Below are positions 58,821 through 64,000 of a stretch of 64,000 bases of DNA, in pieces. The position numbers and the translations under genes were made by a program. Location of the stretch: NCBI GenBank assembly GCA_018907035.1, contig JACCIC010000028.1, positions 2,772,001 through 2,836,000 of the forward strand, given 5' to 3'. Origin of the DNA: Sycobia sp. Sy_11 (Eukaryota > Arthropoda > Insecta > Hymenoptera > Epichrysomallidae). The notes below the pieces were generated by a model. The model was not told where the DNA came from. It saw only the letters and a list, made by a program, of their open reading frames with translations, and did not search any database. Position 1 is the stretch's first letter, and every line of letters begins with the position of its first letter.

Positions 58821-59766
58821 CCTATTTACCTAAGACTTGTCTCGTGACACACGTTGGCTTTTGGTGTTTTTCTAGCAAAGTAGCTATCCATATTCGAGTG
58901 CAGAGCCACGGGACTGTACAGTTGGGCATTGCATATTTTTAAGTTTTTACACGGGTTATGCGATGTACTCGTGGAAAGACTGAACAAGAATGACAGAAAA
59001 ATTCCTTTCCAATTTGTAATTTTTTGTCTTTTCTTTTGCATTTTTCTTACTAGATAGATCGAGTCGACATGCTCGATAAGATATGATTGTAAAGAGTAAA
59101 TCGGATAAAATACCTGGCGTAAATATTATGGAGGAACAATTATTTACTTTGCTATTCGCTTGCCATATAATAGAATTTGCACCAAATTCCCTAATTTTAC
59201 ACCAAAAAGCCAAACCAAGGGTCCGAAGTGCATACATATTTCGCGACGAGCGATCTTCAAAATAAATATCATCTACAATGCAATAAAATATGTGCTTCAA
59301 AAGTAAACTTTCAATTTGTACGCAGCTTCAATTAAATTACTAATTAATCAGTGAGAAAAGTGTTTCAGATAGTAGGATAAGACTTGTCGCGTGCGTCGTT
59401 AATTTTAGTTATATTAATTATTGATAATAATGGCGCGGTATATTGGATTTAACGATTGCGAATAATTTGCCGGTTGAATTTATTTAAATAATATACCGCG
59501 GTTTATTTTACATCTATCCACGCACCGTGCAACAATTACTACGGCGATACGATACTTTTACGAGCGATCGACACTTCTTTCAATAAAGCAGGTTTTCTTT
59601 CCTTCGCAGCTTAACATCCACCGGCTCGAGGCGCGCAAATCGTGAAAAATCCGTTATATTGTCCTTCGATTATAGAGAAATGTTTCAGTCGAGCCTCCGG
59701 AGAGGTGCATTGCATCGTTAAAATTTTTCCCGCGGAGAGCTGCTTTTAATTAGCGCCTTAAATATC
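58821..59766. other. AT-rich DNA, nothing recognised
   Basis: No convincing exon or repeat family. Confidence 0.5.
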
Positions 59767-59789
59767 CACGCGCACGCGCACGCGCGCGC

Positions 59790-59834
<45 letters not shown>

Positions 59835-59841
59835 CACATAT
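59767..59841. repeat. 75-bp alternating purine-pyrimidine tract, (CGCA)n(CA)n
   Basis: CA/CG alternation is unbroken for about 75 bp, GC-rich on the left and pure CA in the middle, ending CACATAT. It is the longest Z-DNA-prone tract I found in the window. Confidence 0.95.
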
Positions 59842-60345
59842 TTAAGTGTATATAAATATTGCATTATTAAAAGCGAAGTGCGAATAAAAAAAGCTTGAAA
59901 TAAAATACCCAGGTCTCGGTGGAAATTATCGTTATAAAATGTTACGAAGCATCTGTTTATCCATACACGATCGATATAAGCTTTGGTGCTTGCGCGCGTG
60001 TTTGCGTGCATATATGCAGATATTAAAAACTAACAATATGCCTGCTCCAGCGCATATTATTAACTTAATATTTATTATTTGTGACAAAGTGTATATTATA
60101 TGTGTATGATTTTGCTGTCTTCGCCCGCAAGTATATATATATTATTTTGCAATGTTTTTAATGGACATATGATGTATCTGTGATTTTCCCGAACGGCTGT
60201 TCTATCGCCACATTGATACGGATACAACATTTCAAATCAGAAATTAATATTTATTTACTGCGGGAGAGTCCGCGGAAGGTTCGAATCTATATATTAAGCA
60301 GCGCTTTTGCCACTCACTTATTTAAATGCATATACATACGCACAC

Positions 60346-60387
<42 letters not shown>

Positions 60388-60540
60388 ATATGAGTGTGTA
60401 TGTGTGTAGATACCTATCTACCTCTGACGAATTTACAGATAATATTGCCAGGAGCTTGTGGAAAATTCGAGAGATATGTAAATATCCCGTCCAGATGTGC
60501 ACTATTAACATGAACAACTTTCGTCCTCCCTTTTTCTTCC
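59842..60540. other. AT-rich DNA, nothing recognised
   Basis: A GGTTCGAATC near 60278 matches a Pol III B-box, but there is no A-box or cloverleaf around it. Confidence 0.5.
60349..60380. repeat. (TA)16 microsatellite
   Basis: Perfect TA run of 32 bp. Confidence 0.97.
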
Positions 60541-61060
60541 TCCGTGACTTGGGCTTGGAACTACATAGAGGCCGGATGCCTCACGCGATTTCACCTGCAA
60601 CGCGACCGATGCTCAGCCCCCCTCCCCCTCTCCTTGTTGCGCGCACGCGAAAAACTACCGGATACCTAATTCCTCGAGAGACAAACGGACAGACAAGGCA
60701 CGAGAGAGTGAGACGGAGAGAGGAAAAGCGAAAGCAGGAGAAAATCAATTTTCTAACGGCAATCGCGTGCCTGGGAGCGAAGGCGAGGAGGATCTTCCTG
60801 CGATCGCAGGACGCTTCGATCTCCTTCATTCCGACGTAAGTTACGCCGGCGCACTGATGTAACTCCGCTCTCACATAGATTACACACACGCACACACACA
60901 CATTTAGATAGGCACATTGGGAGTGAGAGAGGGGAGAGTGAGAGAGCTCGGTGATATAGGCTGATTGTTTGCATGATGGTGTACGGAGGATTTTTCTATG
61001 ATCGCTGTACCTCGTATTTATGCCGCCGTAACCGTGTCTCGATCCGTTCCTCTTATACTC
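60541..61060. other. GC-richer patch without a recognised gene
   Basis: A minus-strand TTGCAG then GTGAAATC at 60595 is donor-like but unpaired. Contains an interrupted (CA)n. Confidence 0.4.
60880..60902. repeat. (CA)n microsatellite
   Basis: CA run with one CG interruption. Confidence 0.94.
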
Positions 61061-62480
61061 GGACACGGTAATCAATTATTTGATTACAATTGCAAGTTTT
61101 GGCTAGGTTTATCAATTATGATTACAAATTTCGTGCAAATATTAAAACTGAAGGCAAACAAACAATTGCTAGTTAATAAACTAGAGTTTCTATCTGTAAT
61201 GGATGTAAAATTAATACAAATATTTTCTATTCTAATTTTAATTTATAACTTCTGCAGTTGATCGATACTTTACACATGAATTATCCTTGTTCAAAATTAT
61301 TAAACTATCATATATTTTTAAAAATGAGCTCAAGGAAGCTTTGTTAGTATCATTATTATTAATATTGTCTTTCACATTATTATCAGTACTATAAAAAGTT
61401 TACTTTTTCTCGACGTTATTCTAACATTGTCGTGTGTTCATAAGAACTTGTCTAATGAATCTTCCATCGGTAATTGGCACATTTTTAATTACTACATATG
61501 GTTTCATCGAAATGTATTGAAAAAATTATAATATTTAAATGGAATGTCACAACTATTTGGATCTTCTCAAGAAGTAGGAGTGGAAATGAAAACAGCCCTC
61601 TCGTTTTCTTAAATAGTTCAACATTCTTAAATAATTCAACAATTAACACGTAATACCAGAGATATTTAAGATATGGCATAATTACGTCATGTTCGAATCA
61701 GCTGGCATATAAATATTTTCAGAAATTATAAAGAAGGAAATCAGTGTGTGAAAGATCAAAAAACATAGGAGAATCGCTGGAAGTACTTACGTGAAACTGT
61801 CAATAAATTAAAGTCATGTAACAATATCACTAATTAGTAATTACATAGATCTGCTTTCACAATAATCATGTTCCTGAGTAATTAATCAGCTGTCAAAGGT
61901 AAATTTTACCGATCAAGCGAAATCTACTAGATTGTAAATAATATTGCGCGTAAAAATTGAAACGTTGCGCGGCTTAGTTAATGATTTTCTATTACTTATA
62001 TTTACTCTGCAAAGTCTCGAGTATATTTATTAAGACATTTTCAAAATTATAACTTTGTGAAATCTCATGCTGTAATATTTCCTTATTTGTAAAAATTTTT
62101 GAAACGTTTGTATTTGATTCTGTTTCATACTGTATTGTACTTGTGCCTGTAGCCTGCAACAATGTAAAAAAGACGTAAATAAATGTGATGAAAAAATAAA
62201 AAGTACAATTATTGAATCTTTACATAAATTAGTTAAAACTAAATACTTTTCCTGAATCAGTAAAAGTTGAATCCGAATCTGCTTCGGTGTAAAAATACAA
62301 ATACACACAAAAGTTATGAAAAGAACGCTAAATAAAAATTCATTTGTTTACATATATGTATAAACTAGCAAAATCATTACACTGCAGCAAATGAAGATAA
62401 TATCTGACATTCGCCTTTACGAATGCTAGTTGCTCTATAAAAACGATATTTTGTACAATCTTTGTTTCATGCAAATCACT
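61061..62480. other. AT-rich DNA without a recognised gene
   Basis: Frames at 61485-61679 and 62030-62308 (minus) are AT-driven and lack motifs. Confidence 0.55.
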
Positions 62481-63382
62481 GTATGATCATACCCTTCTCC
62501 CCCGAAGCCACTCAACAACGAGACTTCATTTTCAAATTTTGCATCCGCTATTGTGCACAGAGCGAATAACATAGACCGCCTCCGTATAGGCTTAGCCGAT
62601 CGAACTTGTACGCTCGGCCTACTTTCCACCGTCAAAGAGTTCGCTCATAACCTCCCGATCGACAGCTGCGAGAACAAAGCCTCCCCCGTCCCATGCTTAC
62701 CACATATACCTATGTAGAATGGGCTGCGAAACTGATCCTCCGCGCGCGGCGCTCCCGACCCATCAGCGCCGCGCACTAGGTCAAGCGCAGATTTCGCGAG
62801 TCATGCGACGTACGATCGCGCGCACCCCCGCCGGCTGCCTCTTCCCATGCAGTCTTCCGTTCCAAGGACGCGGCGCGCGTGCGGCCCACCTGATTCTCCG
62901 TCTCTCTCCCTCTCCCTCCCACCTGTACAGGCGCAATACCGCGACCCGCCGCTCGCGCTCCCACGCATCGGCCGCGTCCTTTGGCTGCATCGACGCCTGC
63001 TGCTTCAGCTCCTATAATAGAGAAGGAGAGGAGCCGCCGCGGCCGCCGCGGCCGTCGCCGCGCGAGAGCAGCGCGGAGGAGAGAAACGAGAAAGAGAGAG
63101 GAGAGGAGGACGGGGAGAGGACGACACGCGCTTGCCCTCTCTCGCGCGACGGAGGAGCCGCCGCCGCGCCGGGGCGATATGGATAGTAAGCAGGGAGGAG
63201 GAGGAGGAGCGGTGCTCTGTGCGCCAGCAGATCTGCCCTCTCGACTGTTTCTCTCTCTCTCTCTCTCTCCCCCTTCCCTCCCTCTCTTTCTCTCGCTCTC
63301 GGTCCCGCGCGCGATCGCTCGCGTACTTTTCCCCCCTCGCGAGCACGCGGCGAAACGAAGGACCATCTTATTAGGCCCGCGC
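62481..63382. other. CpG-rich promoter-proximal island
   Basis: GC content and CpG density climb toward the TATA box at 63383. It includes GA-rich and CT-rich tracts. Open frames on both strands are explained by composition. I read it as upstream regulatory sequence of the gene starting near 63414. Confidence 0.5.
63254..63269 (+). promoter_or_regulatory. Promoter-proximal CT tract (possible GAGA-type site)
   Basis: CTCTCT repeats about 115-130 bases upstream of the TATA box. GAGA-repeat binding proteins often occupy such sites at insect promoters. Because GA/CT repeats are everywhere in this window, this assignment is tentative. Confidence 0.35.
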
Positions 63383-63420
63383 TATATAAACACGGGCCGC
63401 CGACATGGCGAGCAGTCAGC
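63383..63420 (+). promoter_or_regulatory. Core promoter: TATA box and initiator
   Basis: TATATAAA at 63383-63390 stands alone in CpG-rich sequence, so it is not part of a TA repeat. GCAGTCAG places an initiator A at 63414, exactly 31 bases after the first T of the TATA box. This is the canonical spacing for insect Pol II promoters. No clear downstream promoter element is present at +28 to +33, as expected for a TATA-driven promoter. Transcription would run to the right, out of the window. Confidence 0.65.
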
Positions 63421-63727
63421 CAGCGTCTTTATACACCGTCGGGCCCCGGCGTCCTTTGTCGCAGTGCTCGCGTCCCAGTCGCCGTCACCGTCTCGCCACG
63501 TTGGTGCCCGCACGCGCAAACGCAAACAGCGAGCGCAGAGCGCAGGAGCCACGGCATCTGCCCAGCAGGCCGAGAAGTGCAAGTAAAGCGCGCGCCCGTC
63601 CACCGCGGGCACGGCGACTCTGGCGGGCCCGCGCTACGCGATCGAATCGCCGGTCATCCGGGTTGTGAGGCCGGGGGTGGAAGAAGGCCTTTGGACGGGT
63701 TTTTTTTTTTTTTTGTGGGTTGTGTCG
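63414..63727 (+). other. Predicted 5' UTR / first exon of a gene beyond the window
   Basis: Starting at the initiator A (63414), the GC-rich sequence could end at a donor at 63584 (TGCAA then GTAAAG) or at a better one at 63728 (GTCG then GTACGTGC). An open frame from the ATG at 63405 begins nine bases upstream of the predicted start and so would not be translated from this transcript. The first ATGs after 63414 come late, at 63763 and beyond. The first exon is therefore probably noncoding, with the start codon in a later exon outside the window. I cannot name the gene. Confidence 0.4.
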
Positions 63728-64000
63728 GTACGTGCGGCGGGGGAGAGAAACGAATTCGCAAATGGGGAGATTGAGAGACGGGGCGAGGGAGAGGGAGAGA
63801 GAGGCTGTGACACGCGTAAAATTATGAGATACGAGAGTCCGCAGCCTGGACGAACGCTACTTGAAATTACGAGATCGTAAACAAAAGTGATATTTCATGA
63901 AAAACGGATGGACTGATGCTGGATTGAGAAAAGTGATGATCTGGTCTGTGAATGATATGTTGGAGATAAATTTTATTTTTTATTTTTTTTTGTTGCTAGA
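63728..64000. other. Likely intron 1 or extended 5' UTR
   Basis: A purine-rich stretch becomes AT-richer toward the window end. No acceptor or coding exon is identifiable. A T15 run precedes it at 63700-63714. Confidence 0.35.

Noticed and set aside
60270..60300. GGTTCGAATC, a Pol III B-box-like match
   Set aside because: No A-box or cloverleaf can be built around it, so it is not a tRNA gene.

Overview
This window looks like nuclear DNA of an insect, most plausibly an ant or another hymenopteran. The reasons are qualitative: a patchwork of AT-rich stretches and short CpG-rich islands, very many long (TA)n, (GA)n/(CT)n and (CA)n microsatellites, decayed mariner transposases, and insect-style core promoter signals. 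There is no operon structure, no rRNA gene, no intact tRNA gene and no CRISPR array. I could not identify the species or any known gene. Nearly all long open frames here are translated microsatellites or stop-poor frames in GC-rich islands.

Layout. 1-4.8 kb: microsatellites, a candidate terminal-inverted-repeat element with a tRNA-like segment (1089-2242), a long near-perfect hairpin element flanked by a 15-bp direct repeat (2578-2974), and a CpG-rich island. 4.8-9.1 kb: AT-rich DNA with a LINE C-terminal fragment (about 5.7 kb) and a mariner fragment (about 8.2 kb), both on the minus strand. 9.1-23.4 kb: alternating islands and AT-rich DNA, with candidate splice signals at 9.5 kb and a possible transcription start, 5' exon and downstream micro-exon at 19.9-21.0 kb. 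23.4-32.7 kb: AT-rich DNA around two islands, with minus-strand donor sites at 28.25 and 29.13 kb, a possible plus-strand TATA/Inr pair at 29.0 kb, and a candidate two-exon small gene at 31.0-31.4 kb. 32.7-49.7 kb: mostly no recognisable gene, with a small GC-rich islet of nested inverted repeats (37.8-37.95 kb) and a second mariner fragment (48.1-48.5 kb). 49.7-62.5 kb: more islands and microsatellites, including a 75-bp alternating purine-pyrimidine tract. 62.5-64 kb: a CpG-rich island with the most convincing functional signal of the window, a TATA box 31 bases upstream of an initiator (63383/63414), heading a plus-strand gene that would extend past the window.

The best overall reading is a large intergenic or intronic region ending in the promoter and 5' UTR of a gene to the right. 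The spliced micro-gene and exon calls are inferences from splice signals and frame continuity only. I found no evidence for a novel multi-gene system. The items most worth checking are the 31.0-kb two-exon frame, the 2.6-2.97-kb hairpin, the 1.1-2.2-kb element, the nested inverted repeats at 37.8 kb and the 63.4-kb promoter.
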